From: JBMNOI01 sp050942995
GTDB lineage: Bacteria > Chloroflexota > Anaerolineae > UBA1429
Direction: 5' to 3'
Length of the DNA: 39,781 nucleotides
Assembly: GCA_050942995.1 (NCBI GenBank)
Contig: JBMNOI010000016.1
Span: forward strand, 1 to 39,781
Below the pieces are notes generated by a model. It had not been told where the DNA came from and ran no database searches. It saw only the letters and a list, made by a program, of their open reading frames with translations. The position numbers were made by a program, and so were the translations under genes. Positions within the stretch are counted from its first letter, which is position 1. Every line of letters starts with the position of its first letter. Positions 31,160 through 39,781 of the stretch are shown piece by piece.

Positions 31160-32932
31160 ATGGAGCCATCGGGCTATGTCTCCTGGGTAAGCGGCCCTGT
31201 GGTGCGCGCCCGAATCACCGGTGAGCTGCGAATGCTCGAGCAGGTACAGGTCGGTCGGCACCTGCTGGTAGGTGAGGTCATCGGATTGCGCGACGATGTG
31301 GCCACGATCCAGGTATACGAGGAGACCTCGGGGCTCGTTCCCGGTGATATAGTTGTGGGGCTGGGCCGACCTATCAGCGTCGAGCTGGGGCCGGGCCTCA
31401 TCGGCGGGGTGTTCGACGGTATTCAGCGCCCGCTGGAGGCGCTGGCCGAGCAGTCGGGCGACTTTATCGGGCGCGGCGTTGCGGCGCCGGCGCTGGATCG
31501 CCAACGTCGCTGGGGATTCATACCCCAGGTGCAGGTGGGCAATGTGGTATCGGGGGGCACGGTGCTGGGCAAAGTGCCCGAGACCGAGCTGGTGGAGCAT
31601 CGCGTGCTGGTGCCCATCGGCATCACGGGCGAGATCAGCTGGGTGGCTTCCGAGGGCGAGTATCGGGTAGAGGAACCGGTGGCGCGCGTTCGCTCCGCCG
31701 ATGGCGAGCGGGAGCTGACCATGCTGCAACGGTGGGCCGTGCGTGACCATCGACCTGTGGCCGGGCGTCTCTCTCCAACCCAGCCGCTCATCACCGGCCA
31801 GAGGGTGATCGATACACTCTTTCCCATTTCCAGGGGAGGCGCGGCCGCGGTGCCCGGTGGCTTTGGCGCCGGCAAGACGGTGTTGCAGCACGCGCTGGCC
31901 AAGTGGTCCGATGCGGATATCGTCATCTATATCGGGTGCGGAGAACGGGGCAATGAGATGACCGATGTCCTTATCGAGTTCCCCAGGCTGCAGGATCCGG
32001 CGACGGGCCGGCCGCTTATGGAGCGCACCATCCTCATCGCCAATACCTCGAACATGCCGATGGCGGCGCGTGAGGCCAGCATCTATACCGGCATCTCACT
32101 GGCCGAATACTATCGCGACATGGGCTACCATGTCGCACTGATGGCTGATTCGACCTCGCGCTGGGCCGAGGCGCTGCGCGAGATATCGGGGCGTCTGGAA
32201 GAGATGCCGGCGGAGGAGGGGTTCCCCGCCTATCTGGCGTCGCGTCTGGCCTCTTTTTACGAACGGGCCGGACGGGTGACCACGCTGAGCGGGCGCGAGG
32301 GGTCGGTGACGGTGGTGGGAGCCGTATCGCCACCGGGCGGGGATTTTTCCGAGCCGGTGACCCAGCATACGCAGCGATTCGTGCGCACCTTCTGGGCGCT
32401 GGACAAGTCGCTGGCGGCGGCACGACACTTTCCGGCGGTGAGCTGGCTGGATAGCTACAGTGGTTATGTGGACGATATCGCCTCCTGGTGGGCTGATAAC
32501 GTCTCGCCCGAGTGGCAGACGATGCGCGCCCGGGTATTGGAGATTCTGCAGCGCGAGGTCGAGCTGCAAGAGATTGTCAGGCTGGTGGGAGCCGACGCAC
32601 TGCCCGATATGCAACGCTTTACGTTACTGGTGGCACGTATGATCAAAGAGGCCTTTTTGCAGCAGAACGCGCTGGACCCGGTAGATGCCTATTCGACGCC
32701 TGTGAAGCAGGTGGCGTTACTCCACGCCCTGTTGCATCTGCACGAACGAGGTGTGGCCATTTTGCGTAAGGGCGCTCCGGTGGGGCGAATAAGGGATGAG
32801 GTGACCGTATGGCCCGATCTGGTGCGGGCCAAATCCACCATTCCCAACGAAGAGGTCGATCGTGTGCAGGATCTGGTGCGTCGGCTGGACGAAGAGCTGG
32901 ACGCCATAGAGAGTGATTATGATACGCCATGA
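31160..32932 (+). CDS. V/A-type ATPase catalytic subunit A
   Basis: The 590-residue catalytic subunit that binds and hydrolyses or makes ATP. ATG 31160 has GGAGG/AAGGTGA sites upstream; much longer frame upstream is out of phase with the real subunit E gene. Motifs are the P-loop GGFGAGKT (233-240), catalytic Glu in GCGERGNE (E262), the non-homologous insert at about 115-190 unique to A subunits (QVGNVVSGGTVLG), and SSTSRW-like DSTSRWAEALREIS. Length is normal. It overlaps the B gene by 4 bases (ATGA). Confidence 0.96.
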   Translation: MEPSGYVSWVSGPVVRARITGELRMLEQVQVGRHLLVGEVIGLRDDVATIQVYEETSGLVPGDIVVGLGRPISVELGPGLIGGVFDGIQRPLEALAEQSGDFIGRGVAAPALDRQRRWGFIPQVQVGNVVSGGTVLGKVPETELVEHRVLVPIGITGEISWVASEGEYRVEEPVARVRSADGERELTMLQRWAVRDHRPVAGRLSPTQPLITGQRVIDTLFPISRGGAAAVPGGFGAGKTVLQHALAKWSDADIVIYIGCGERGNEMTDVLIEFPRLQDPATGRPLMERTILIANTSNMPMAAREASIYTGISLAEYYRDMGYHVALMADSTSRWAEALREISGRLEEMPAEEGFPAYLASRLASFYERAGRVTTLSGREGSVTVVGAVSPPGGDFSEPVTQHTQRFVRTFWALDKSLAAARHFPAVSWLDSYSGYVDDIASWWADNVSPEWQTMRARVLEILQREVELQEIVRLVGADALPDMQRFTLLVARMIKEAFLQQNALDPVDAYSTPVKQVALLHALLHLHERGVAILRKGAPVGRIRDEVTVWPDLVRAKSTIPNEEVDRVQDLVRRLDEELDAIESDYDTP

Positions 32933-34368
32933 ACGCTGAAAACATACCGACGAGCAACGGCTACCGCCCGACACTGGTGACCAAACAGTATATGGGCCTG
33001 AAGCAGGTGTACGGCCCTCTGGTGGTCGTAGACGGTGTGAGCGGCGTGGGCTATGACGAGGCCGTGGAGGTGATCCTGCCCGACGGCGATTTGCGCCGCG
33101 GGCGAGTGCTGGAGGTGGGGCTGCGTGGCGCCGTGGTCGAGGTGTGGGGCGGCACCACAGGGCTGGAGATGGCCAACACCCGGGTGCGCTTTAGCGGACG
33201 GCCGCTGCACATTCCGGTGTCGTCCAAGATGCTCGGCCGGGTGTATAACGGGCTGGGCGAACCTATCGACGGGATGGCTCCCCCTCTCTCGGAGACGCTG
33301 GCAGATGTAAATGGCATGCCGATGAATCCGGTGCGGCGCGACTATCCGCGCAATCTCATTGTCACCGGCATATCGGTCATCGACGGGATGGAGACGCTTA
33401 TCCGGGGGCAAAAGCTGCCCATCTTTTCGGGTAGCGGGCTGCCGCATAACGAACTGGCCGCACAGATCGCCCGCCAGGCGCACCTTTCGGATGAGGAGGA
33501 GTTTGTCGTCATTTTTGTGGCGATGGGCGTCAAGCATGATGACGCGCGCTTTTTCCGACGCAGCTTTGAAGGGAGTGGCGCGTTGAGCAACACGGCCATG
33601 TTTCTGAACCTGGCCGATGACCCACCGATGGAGCGGATCGTGGCGCCACGGGCGGCGCTGGCCCTGGCCGAATTTCTGGCTTTTGAACGGGATATGCACG
33701 TGCTGGTGATCATGACCGACATGACTAACTATGGTGAGGCGCTGCGCGAGCTATCCAGTCAGCGGGGCGAGATCCCCAGCCGCAAAGGATATCCCGGCTA
33801 CCTGTATAGCGACCTGGCCTCGCTGTACGAGCGCACGGGCATTCTCCGCGGGCGTAAGGGCTCGATCACCCAGGTGCCTATCCTGACCATGCCCAGCGAC
33901 GATATCAATCATCCCCTGCCCGACCTGACGGGGTATATCACCGAGGGGCAGATCGTGCTGAGCCGGGATCTCTTTCGAGCCGGCATCTATCCCAGTGTGG
34001 ATGTACAGCCCTCTCTTTCACGGCTGATGAAAGACGGCATCGGCGAGGGCTATACCCGCTCGGATCATCCAGAGCTGGCCAACCAGTTGTATGCCGCATA
34101 TGCCCACGTACAGGAGGTGCGCTCTCTGGTGGCCGTTATCGGCGAGGAGGAGTTGTCGGCGGTGGATCGCCAGTACCTGGCTTTTGGCGATGCATTCGAG
34201 CGCAAGTTCATTCATCAAGGGCGCGATGAAGCCCGCCCCATCGATGTGACGCTGGATCTGGCGTGGGAGGCGCTCAGCCTGTTACCCGCCGACGAGTTGA
34301 CACGCATCAGCAGCCAGGAGATTACCCGGCACTATGTCCAGGGGCGGGCCGAAGGAGATCAGGAGTAG
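32929..34368 (+). CDS. V/A-type ATPase regulatory subunit B
   Basis: A 479-residue non-catalytic nucleotide-binding subunit. It has the B-type degenerate P-loop region SGSGLPHNELAAQIA instead of GxxGxGKT, with TGISVIDGMETLIRGQKLPIFSGSG preceding it. Downstream are VIMTDMTNYGEALRELS and the VPILTMPSDDINHPLPDLTGYITEGQ segment, hallmarks of B subunits. The first ATG overlaps the A subunit stop. It is followed by the D gene after 7 bases. Confidence 0.96.
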   Translation: MNAENIPTSNGYRPTLVTKQYMGLKQVYGPLVVVDGVSGVGYDEAVEVILPDGDLRRGRVLEVGLRGAVVEVWGGTTGLEMANTRVRFSGRPLHIPVSSKMLGRVYNGLGEPIDGMAPPLSETLADVNGMPMNPVRRDYPRNLIVTGISVIDGMETLIRGQKLPIFSGSGLPHNELAAQIARQAHLSDEEEFVVIFVAMGVKHDDARFFRRSFEGSGALSNTAMFLNLADDPPMERIVAPRAALALAEFLAFERDMHVLVIMTDMTNYGEALRELSSQRGEIPSRKGYPGYLYSDLASLYERTGILRGRKGSITQVPILTMPSDDINHPLPDLTGYITEGQIVLSRDLFRAGIYPSVDVQPSLSRLMKDGIGEGYTRSDHPELANQLYAAYAHVQEVRSLVAVIGEEELSAVDRQYLAFGDAFERKFIHQGRDEARPIDVTLDLAWEALSLLPADELTRISSQEITRHYVQGRAEGDQE

Positions 34369-34375
34369 GACGATT

Positions 34376-35020
34376 ATGGCCAGACTCAAGCTATCGCCAA
34401 CACGAAGCAATCTGTTGATGGTGCGTCAGCGTCTCAAGCTCGCCAAAGAGGGGTTTCGCCTGCTGGATCGCAAGCGGGATGTCCTCATCATGGAGATCAT
34501 GCAGTTGATCTCCAGTGCCGAGGGGATTCAGACACGGGTAGAGAGGCGATTCGAACAGGCCTATGACAGCGTCCAGTTTGCGCGCGCGTCCATGGGCACC
34601 GAGCGGGTGCGACGCATCGCCCTGTCGCGCACCGATCAGGTGGATGTTCAGATCACGCCGCGAAGCGTAATGGGCGTGGTGGTGCCCGATGTGCGCTACT
34701 CTGCGCCGGAACGACGGTTGCGGTACGGCCTGGGCGATACCAATGTGACGCTGGATCAGGTGCAGCAGGAGTGGACCTCGGTGCTGAGCATGATGGGCGA
34801 ACTGTCCGAGGCGGTGACTACCGTATGGCGTCTGGCGGTCGAGCTCAAACGCACCCAGCGGCGCGTCAATGCGCTGGAGAACGTCTACATTCCCGCCTAC
34901 GAAGAGACCGTCGCTTATATCGAAGCGGCGATGGAAGAGAGCGAGCGCGAAGAGTTGTTTCGAATGAAGCGCGCCAAGGCCGGCCGGGAAAAGCCCGGCA
35001 TCTGGGAAGACCTGGATTAG
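34376..35020 (+). CDS. V/A-type ATPase subunit D (rotor shaft)
   Basis: A 214-residue coiled-coil rotor subunit. The beginning MARLKLSPTRSNLLMVRQRLKLAKEG is the recognised opening of subunit D (PTR-x-x-L-x-x-L/R), and the end has RRVNALENVYIPAYEETVAYI, also diagnostic. ATG 34376 has AGGA upstream; the frame extends into the B gene but that part is overlap. It is the last gene of the operon. After it, no strong T-run terminator is seen before the interspersed repeat at 35091. Confidence 0.94.
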   Translation: MARLKLSPTRSNLLMVRQRLKLAKEGFRLLDRKRDVLIMEIMQLISSAEGIQTRVERRFEQAYDSVQFARASMGTERVRRIALSRTDQVDVQITPRSVMGVVVPDVRYSAPERRLRYGLGDTNVTLDQVQQEWTSVLSMMGELSEAVTTVWRLAVELKRTQRRVNALENVYIPAYEETVAYIEAAMEESEREELFRMKRAKAGREKPGIWEDLD

Positions 35021-35090
35021 GATCAGGATCGATCTTTCCACCTGAGCACACGTATTCGAAACTCGCACACAACGGCATGATTGTTTTTAG

Positions 35091-35163
35091 CCTTCCCCGG
35101 CCTCTGCCCCTCTCCCATAACATGGGAGAAGGGAGCGCTGTCCTCAACGCCGGGTGAGGGTGG
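35091..35163. repeat. Interspersed intergenic repeat-like element
   Basis: The minus strand reads CCCTCACCC...GAGG...CTCCC, followed by a perfect TCTCCCAT/ATGGGAGA hairpin (35111-35118 with 35122-35129) and GGGGCAGAGG. This CCCTCACCC plus hairpin layout resembles the dispersed palindromic repeats often seen in intergenic DNA of high-GC bacteria. It lies in the 352-base gap after the V-ATPase operon and may help termination or mRNA stability. Confidence 0.6.
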
Positions 35164-35226
35164 TCTGGCCGCCTGGTGGCACGATCGAGCCGCTCTAGAG
35201 CCAGGCGCAATCTCCCCGCTTACCTC

Positions 35227-35255
35227 TTGACGCCTTACGATCCGCTCTATAGAAT
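35227..35255 (+). promoter_or_regulatory. Promoter of the CPBP protease gene
   Basis: TTGACG (35227-35232), a 17-base spacer and TAGAAT (35250-35255), about 110 bases before the TTG start at 35373. Confidence 0.6.
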
Positions 35256-35372
35256 CGGTAGAACGGCTCCCGGGCGATAAAGGCGTGCCCCGACCGCAAA
35301 CCGATGTGAGATATCGGGCAGCGCGGGCGTCCGGCGCCTGTACGATCCCAAGGGTGCGAAGGAGGGACTGAT

Positions 35373-36110
35373 TTGGACGAGAGCGAACGGGACGACATCA
35401 GGCGGGCGCCGTGGACGGTGCGCGACATGGTATTTGGCGGTCTGGCGGGGCTCGGCCTCTTTGGACTGGGGTTGGTTCTGGCCTCGGTGCTGGTTCTGCT
35501 CGGCCAGACGGTAGCGCCAACCTTACCATCACCGGCGGTGCTGATGCCCATGGTTTTTGCCCTGGAGGCGATGCTGATTTTGCCCGCCTGGTGGTGGGGG
35601 CCACGCAAGTATGGCGGTGGCTGGCAAAGCCTGGGCTTTCGGGTGCCTCCGGCCTTGAAGACTCTGGCCGTCTTTGGGGTGGGGCTGGTCGTCATTCTGC
35701 TGATCAACGTGGCATGGGGCGCCATTCAGCAGGATCTGGGGCTCGAGGGGCAGCCTAATGTTCTACCCCTGTTTGGCGAGGGAATTCGCGGGCTCCTGGT
35801 GGCGTTGTTTCTCGGCGGTGTGGTGGCCCCTATCGCCGAAGAGGTATTCTTTCGCGGGTTCCTCTATGCCGGCATGCGCGATCGGTGGGGTATGATATGG
35901 GGGCTGGTGGTGTCCTCGGTGATCTTTTCCGTCGTTCATGTCGTGCCCGGGGTGCTGTTGCCCATCGCCCTGATCGGCGTGGTGCTGGCCCTGGCCTATG
36001 AGATGACCGATTCGCTCTGGCTGCCCATCGCCCTCCACAGCGCATTGAACTCGCTGGCCTTTATAGGTACCTATATCGCGCAGAGCAATCCCGAGCTGCT
36101 CGGCGGCTAA
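35373..36110 (+). CDS. CPBP-family intramembrane metalloprotease
   Basis: A 245-residue membrane protein with about six to seven TM helices. The CPBP/Abi active-site motifs are all present: EEVFFR (E156, E157, R161), FSVVH (185-189) and HSALN (222-226). TTG 35373 is chosen because GGAGGG lies upstream and the frame has no better start. Family members include CAAX-prenyl-type proteases and bacteriocin self-immunity proteins; in most bacteria the natural substrate is unknown. It is a single gene with its own promoter and terminator. Nothing nearby indicates a bacteriocin. Confidence 0.88.
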   Translation: MDESERDDIRRAPWTVRDMVFGGLAGLGLFGLGLVLASVLVLLGQTVAPTLPSPAVLMPMVFALEAMLILPAWWWGPRKYGGGWQSLGFRVPPALKTLAVFGVGLVVILLINVAWGAIQQDLGLEGQPNVLPLFGEGIRGLLVALFLGGVVAPIAEEVFFRGFLYAGMRDRWGMIWGLVVSSVIFSVVHVVPGVLLPIALIGVVLALAYEMTDSLWLPIALHSALNSLAFIGTYIAQSNPELLGG

Positions 36111-36139
36111 AACGTTGCGGGTAAAGTCCGGCGCGTACG

Positions 36140-36177
36140 AGAGAGACTCCCTTCGCTAAAGTGGGGGGAGCCTCTCT
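36140..36177. terminator. Hairpin between the CPBP and alpha-2-macroglobulin genes
   Basis: AGAGAG-A-CTCCC (36140-36151) pairs with GGGAG-C-CTCTCT (36166-36177) with one mismatch. It sits between convergent stops at 36110 and 36209. The following GTCTCTGACATTC is only moderately T-rich, so the terminator strength is uncertain. Confidence 0.55.
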
Positions 36178-36208
36178 CTGTCTCTGACATTCTACATCGC
36201 GCAGGCGT

Positions 36209-39200
36209 TCACCGTCTGGCGACGGTGAACGCCGCGCCATCCGAACGGCCAAACACGTCGGGCATGTACATCTCGTACGCTGTGGTCGGCATGACCATAA
36301 ACTCGCCCGGTGTGGTGCAGCGCAGTGAGTAGCTATACTCATAGGTGCCACGCGACAAATAGTCGGCAAAGAGCACCGCCTTTTCGTCGTACAGCTCGGT
36401 ATGAGTCGCCCAGTAACGGTACCAATCCCAGCCGATCTCGGCGTAAGGGGTGCTCTGTTCCCCGGTGCGCTGCAATCCCTCCTCTTCTGTCGGCGCCCGA
36501 GTCGTGGCCAGGCTGGTATCGACGGGCTCGCATCCGGCGGGGAAGGGATCCTCCACCACCAGGAAGTGGGTATCGTTGGGCGCGATGAGGGTGATGCGAA
36601 CGGTAATGACATCGTTCACCTGCGCGCGGGTGATGGGGCGCGACGGGTCCCCTTCGATAAAGTATTGTCGCTGAACGATCAACCCGCGATTCAGCGCCCG
36701 CACCTGATCTACCGGCAGGTAATAGCGCAGATAGGCGCTATAGTACATGCGCCCGCCGTCTCCCTCGCGCTCCATGATGACGACGTTATCGTCATCGGCG
36801 TGCAATCGTGACAGGGGCATCTCGACCGTTGTCGGCCGGTTCAGCGTCTCGGACGTAACCCGGTCGCCGGCCAGTCGATCGTCGTTGATCTGCAGATCGT
36901 ACATATAGTCGGTCCCCAGTTCACCGGTGGCGACTATATAGTCGGTAAGGGCCAGGATGGACCACGCATTCTCCTGGGTGGTCTCCCATCGCCCGCTAGA
37001 GCGAGCGGTCATGAGCCAGCGTACGGCGTTGGCCAGCAACGGGCTATCCGGTCGCAGACGCACCAGGGTGCGGATGATGATGGCGGTGGTTCGCGTATCG
37101 GTGTTCATCGACCAACCATCGTTCGTGTCTTCCTCCCAGTGGGCGCCTGCGGCGCTGAGGATGGCACGGCTTGTGAGATCGGAGACGATGGCGTCGGTGC
37201 GCGTGGTCTCGTCGGGGCGCAGGATGTGCAACGCCATGGCCAGAAGGGCCCGGGCGTAAAGCGACATCTCGCCGACATCGTCATAGAGTGCGGCGGTGCG
37301 GCCCGCATCACCGTGCCGTGCCTCGGCCAGGCTGTAGAGCACCATGGCGCGGAGGTCGCGGTTCTCTCGCGTATCTTGCGTGCTGATGCTCAACCACCGG
37401 TACAGATATTCCACGGCTCGCTCGGTTACCATCTCATCCACGTGAAAACCGGCGCGCTCTGCCTCGACGAGACCGAGCAACACATAGCCGGTGATGATGG
37501 GATCGCCGGCATCCTGCGACCACCAGCCCCAGCCGCCGTCGAGATTCTGCAGGGCATACAGCCGCTGTAACCCCATGCCCACCTGGTGGGGTAGCTCGGT
37601 CTCCAGTTCGGGGTCGCTGATGCCCAGTTCGCGCAGGGCGCGAGAGGTCAGGACGTTGGGCAGAAAGCGGCTGACCGTCTGCTCGACGCAGTCATACGGA
37701 TAGGTGCGCAGATACTCCAATCCCTCGCGCATGCCCGCCGCCAGAGAGGGCTCGATCTGCACCGTCAGTTCGCCCAGGCTTGGATCGACATTGCGCGGCA
37801 AGAGCACACGCTCGATGACGCGATTTTCGACGATGCCCGAGGTGCCCACGATCTCGGGCGTGCTTGGATGATAGACCGGCAGTTGTAGCGAGACGGCGTC
37901 GGTGTAGCGCCCGGCGCTCACTGTATAGTTCAGAATAGCATGATCTGTCGCCGGCACCACCGCCGGCCACGACAGCGTCACCCGACCGTGAGCGGGCACC
38001 GTCACCGTCTGGTGACTCTGATCGATAGAGATGCCACGGGCGGTGAGGCTCACCGTGGCCGAGAGTTCGTCATCGGTGTTATTGTGTACCACAGCGCCCA
38101 GCTCGGGGCGATCGCCGATGACGGCAAAGCGCGGCACCATCGGCCGGACCAGCACATCCAGAGTAGAGACCACGTCGGCCCGGGCATGCCCCACCTCGGT
38201 ACGCGCCGTGGCCGCTTGGGCCGTCATACGCCAGGTGGTGAGGTTGTCGGGCAGCTCGACGACGACCTGAGCTTTGCCCTCTGCGTCGGTTCGTACCGTC
38301 GGACTCCAGAACGCCGTCTCGGGAAACTCGCTTCGCACTGCGCCGTCGGCAGCGCCGCCCCCACCGCCTTTACCCTCGCGGGCGTACTCCAGGTTGAGCC
38401 GATCGACCGAGAGGGCCAGTGTGGCGGCAGTCGATATTCCCACACCTCGTCGGCGATAGAACGCCTCCAGGATCTCGGCGGCAGGAGAGCCGACCATAGA
38501 TTCCAGCGCCAGATCGACCAGTTGTAGCGCGACCTCGGCCTCGACTCCCTGGCCGGAATGATCGCGCACCAAGAGATCGTAGGTTACCCGGTCGCGGGGC
38601 CGGTAGGGACCATCGCCGCGAGGGGTGAGGGTGATATCGAGCTCCTGTTGCTCTGTGGATATAAAGAGCTCGACATAACCTACTTTGAATCCGGCCAGAG
38701 GGGGATCGCCCTCCATCCCCTGCACGAGGGTGACCGAGATATAGACATTGGGGGCATATTCGGAACGTATGGGCAGGTGAAGGCGCTCGCTATTGCCCTG
38801 TAGCGTGAGCACCCGGTACTCTATGATTCCGCCCCGCTCGATGGTCAGCAGCGCACGCACCGGCCCCTCGTAGGGCGAGGCGACCAGAATCTCGGCGATA
38901 TCGCCCGGCCGGTATTCCTTCTTGTCGGTGACCAGTTCGATGCGGTCGGTGTTGCGTTGCCCCCAGTTGATGAACTCGTCGCCGCTTACCCACAGATAGA
39001 GGGCGCTGCGCACTTCATTTTCGCCCTCGTCCAGGCCGGTGGCTACCACCCGATAGGTGCCGCCCTCGGGGGGCACGAAGGATGTGGTGGCCATGCCCGC
39101 CGCATCGGTCGTGACGGTGCGGGTGGCGACGGCGGTATCGCGCGCGGTGTTGCTCCAGTAGTAGTTGCCGTCGTCGGCCTGTTCACGCACGCTGAGCCAT

Positions 39201-39781
39201 TCGCGCCGATAGAAGGTGACCTGGAGACGTTGCCGCGGGTGAATCTCGCCCCGGGTGTCTACCGTAAGGATCTGCACCTCTTGCTCCTGACCGGCCACGC
39301 CCACATAGCGGGTGGCCATGAGTCCGGTGTAAAAGGCACCCTTGTGCACGATGGCGGCGGCGCGGGCGGTCACCTCCTGATTGTTCACGTCGGTGATGGA
39401 TATCTCGACGGTATAGTGCTGACTCTGGGTTTGATCGGCGATATCGGCCGGCAGCGAGAGGGTAAACTCTCCCCGAGCATCGGTCTTGCCGGTGCCCTCG
39501 GCAACCATTCCGCCCAGCGGGCTCGTGTGAGGGTAATCGCCGTCTACATCATCGTCGACAAAGCTGTAGAATCCTTCCCCCTGCCAGCGATCAAAGACGT
39601 ATGGTTGGCGCAGCACCCGCCAGCGTACCTCACCGTCGGCGACGGGGCCGCCAAAGAAGTAACTTGCCTCGGCAGATACCTCGATATCGTCGCCATGGAT
39701 ATAGTCGGTGTCGTCCAGCGCGACCTGCACCTGAAACTCGGGGCGGCGATACTCGGCCACCTGCCATTCGGTACTGAAAAT
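36209..39781 (-). CDS. Alpha-2-macroglobulin family protein (5' end beyond window)
   Basis: The window holds the C-terminal 1190 residues of a bacterial alpha-2-macroglobulin-like protease trap. The frame is open to the right edge, so the true start (normally with a signal peptide or lipobox, plus several MG domains) is outside; the GTG at 39760 is internal, in the VAEYRRPEF segment. The thioester motif CVEQ is at 37679-37690 in YPYDCVEQTVSRFLPN, within the alpha-helical thioester domain (QNLDGGWGWWSQD, toroid repeats). Ahead of it is a Gly/Ala-rich exposed stretch EGKGGGGGAADGAV (near 38335-38380), a plausible bait region. The C-terminal part contains MG-like and receptor-domain-like beta folds. 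A partner PbpC is not seen within the window. Confidence 0.9.
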   Translation of the reverse strand: MFSTEWQVAEYRRPEFQVQVALDDTDYIHGDDIEVSAEASYFFGGPVADGEVRWRVLRQPYVFDRWQGEGFYSFVDDDVDGDYPHTSPLGGMVAEGTGKTDARGEFTLSLPADIADQTQSQHYTVEISITDVNNQEVTARAAAIVHKGAFYTGLMATRYVGVAGQEQEVQILTVDTRGEIHPRQRLQVTFYRREWLSVREQADDGNYYWSNTARDTAVATRTVTTDAAGMATTSFVPPEGGTYRVVATGLDEGENEVRSALYLWVSGDEFINWGQRNTDRIELVTDKKEYRPGDIAEILVASPYEGPVRALLTIERGGIIEYRVLTLQGNSERLHLPIRSEYAPNVYISVTLVQGMEGDPPLAGFKVGYVELFISTEQQELDITLTPRGDGPYRPRDRVTYDLLVRDHSGQGVEAEVALQLVDLALESMVGSPAAEILEAFYRRRGVGISTAATLALSVDRLNLEYAREGKGGGGGAADGAVRSEFPETAFWSPTVRTDAEGKAQVVVELPDNLTTWRMTAQAATARTEVGHARADVVSTLDVLVRPMVPRFAVIGDRPELGAVVHNNTDDELSATVSLTARGISIDQSHQTVTVPAHGRVTLSWPAVVPATDHAILNYTVSAGRYTDAVSLQLPVYHPSTPEIVGTSGIVENRVIERVLLPRNVDPSLGELTVQIEPSLAAGMREGLEYLRTYPYDCVEQTVSRFLPNVLTSRALRELGISDPELETELPHQVGMGLQRLYALQNLDGGWGWWSQDAGDPIITGYVLLGLVEAERAGFHVDEMVTERAVEYLYRWLSISTQDTRENRDLRAMVLYSLAEARHGDAGRTAALYDDVGEMSLYARALLAMALHILRPDETTRTDAIVSDLTSRAILSAAGAHWEEDTNDGWSMNTDTRTTAIIIRTLVRLRPDSPLLANAVRWLMTARSSGRWETTQENAWSILALTDYIVATGELGTDYMYDLQINDDRLAGDRVTSETLNRPTTVEMPLSRLHADDDNVVIMEREGDGGRMYYSAYLRYYLPVDQVRALNRGLIVQRQYFIEGDPSRPITRAQVNDVITVRITLIAPNDTHFLVVEDPFPAGCEPVDTSLATTRAPTEEEGLQRTGEQSTPYAEIGWDWYRYWATHTELYDEKAVLFADYLSRGTYEYSYSLRCTTPGEFMVMPTTAYEMYMPDVFGRSDGAAFTVARR

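Noticed and set aside
39760..39760. Start codon of the alpha-2-macroglobulin gene
   Set aside because: The GTG lies in the middle of a conserved VAEYRRPEF segment and the frame is open to the window edge; the gene is cut there.

Overview
The window is about 39.8 kb of GC-rich chromosomal DNA from a bacterium. The gene content fits the Chloroflexota (Anaerolineae-like) best: a complete bacterial V/A-type ATPase operon, a nucleotidyltransferase/phosphomannomutase-like fusion, a MurF-alanine racemase fusion, lipoproteins with Thr/Pro-rich linkers, an NBR1-Ig-like plus Zn-binding C-terminal lipoprotein, and a bacterial alpha-2-macroglobulin. This assignment is inference from gene content. I see no rRNA, tRNA, CRISPR array, transposase or phage gene. 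Most genes have clear Shine-Dalgarno sequences, several use GTG or TTG starts, and many intergenic gaps hold sigma70-like promoters with 16-18 bp spacers.

Positions 1-10,230 are a carbohydrate-catabolism region. Leftward from a divergent promoter region near 7.1 kb run an HpcH/HpaI-type aldolase, a URO-D-like protein, an enolase-superfamily dehydratase, a GH29-like protein whose nucleophile position is Arg, and a zinc alcohol dehydrogenase. A separately promoted BMP-family binding lipoprotein follows. Rightward run three xylose-isomerase-like TIM barrels. The enzymes suggest a non-phosphorylative (deoxy)sugar pathway: oxidation, dehydration to a 2-keto-3-deoxy acid, aldol cleavage. The substrate cannot be fixed from sequence.

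Positions 10,231-25,886 are mixed housekeeping and accessory genes. They include a 298-nt leader rich in inverted repeats before a mannose-1-phosphate guanylyltransferase-like fusion with a degenerate PMM module, a THEP1-like NTPase, and an ABC-2 exporter pair. A lipoprotein gene broken by a frameshift, single-stranded DNA-binding protein, a Thr/Pro-rich lipoprotein, MurF-Alr, a flavodiiron protein, a PHP-domain hydrolase, an EamA transporter and a sulfatase follow.

Positions 25,887-35,020 are the V/A-type ATPase operon in the order G/H-C-I-K-F-E-A-B-D, with tightly coupled starts and a leader holding a possible attenuator. The window ends with a CPBP membrane protease and, convergent to it, a thioester-containing alpha-2-macroglobulin cut by the right edge.
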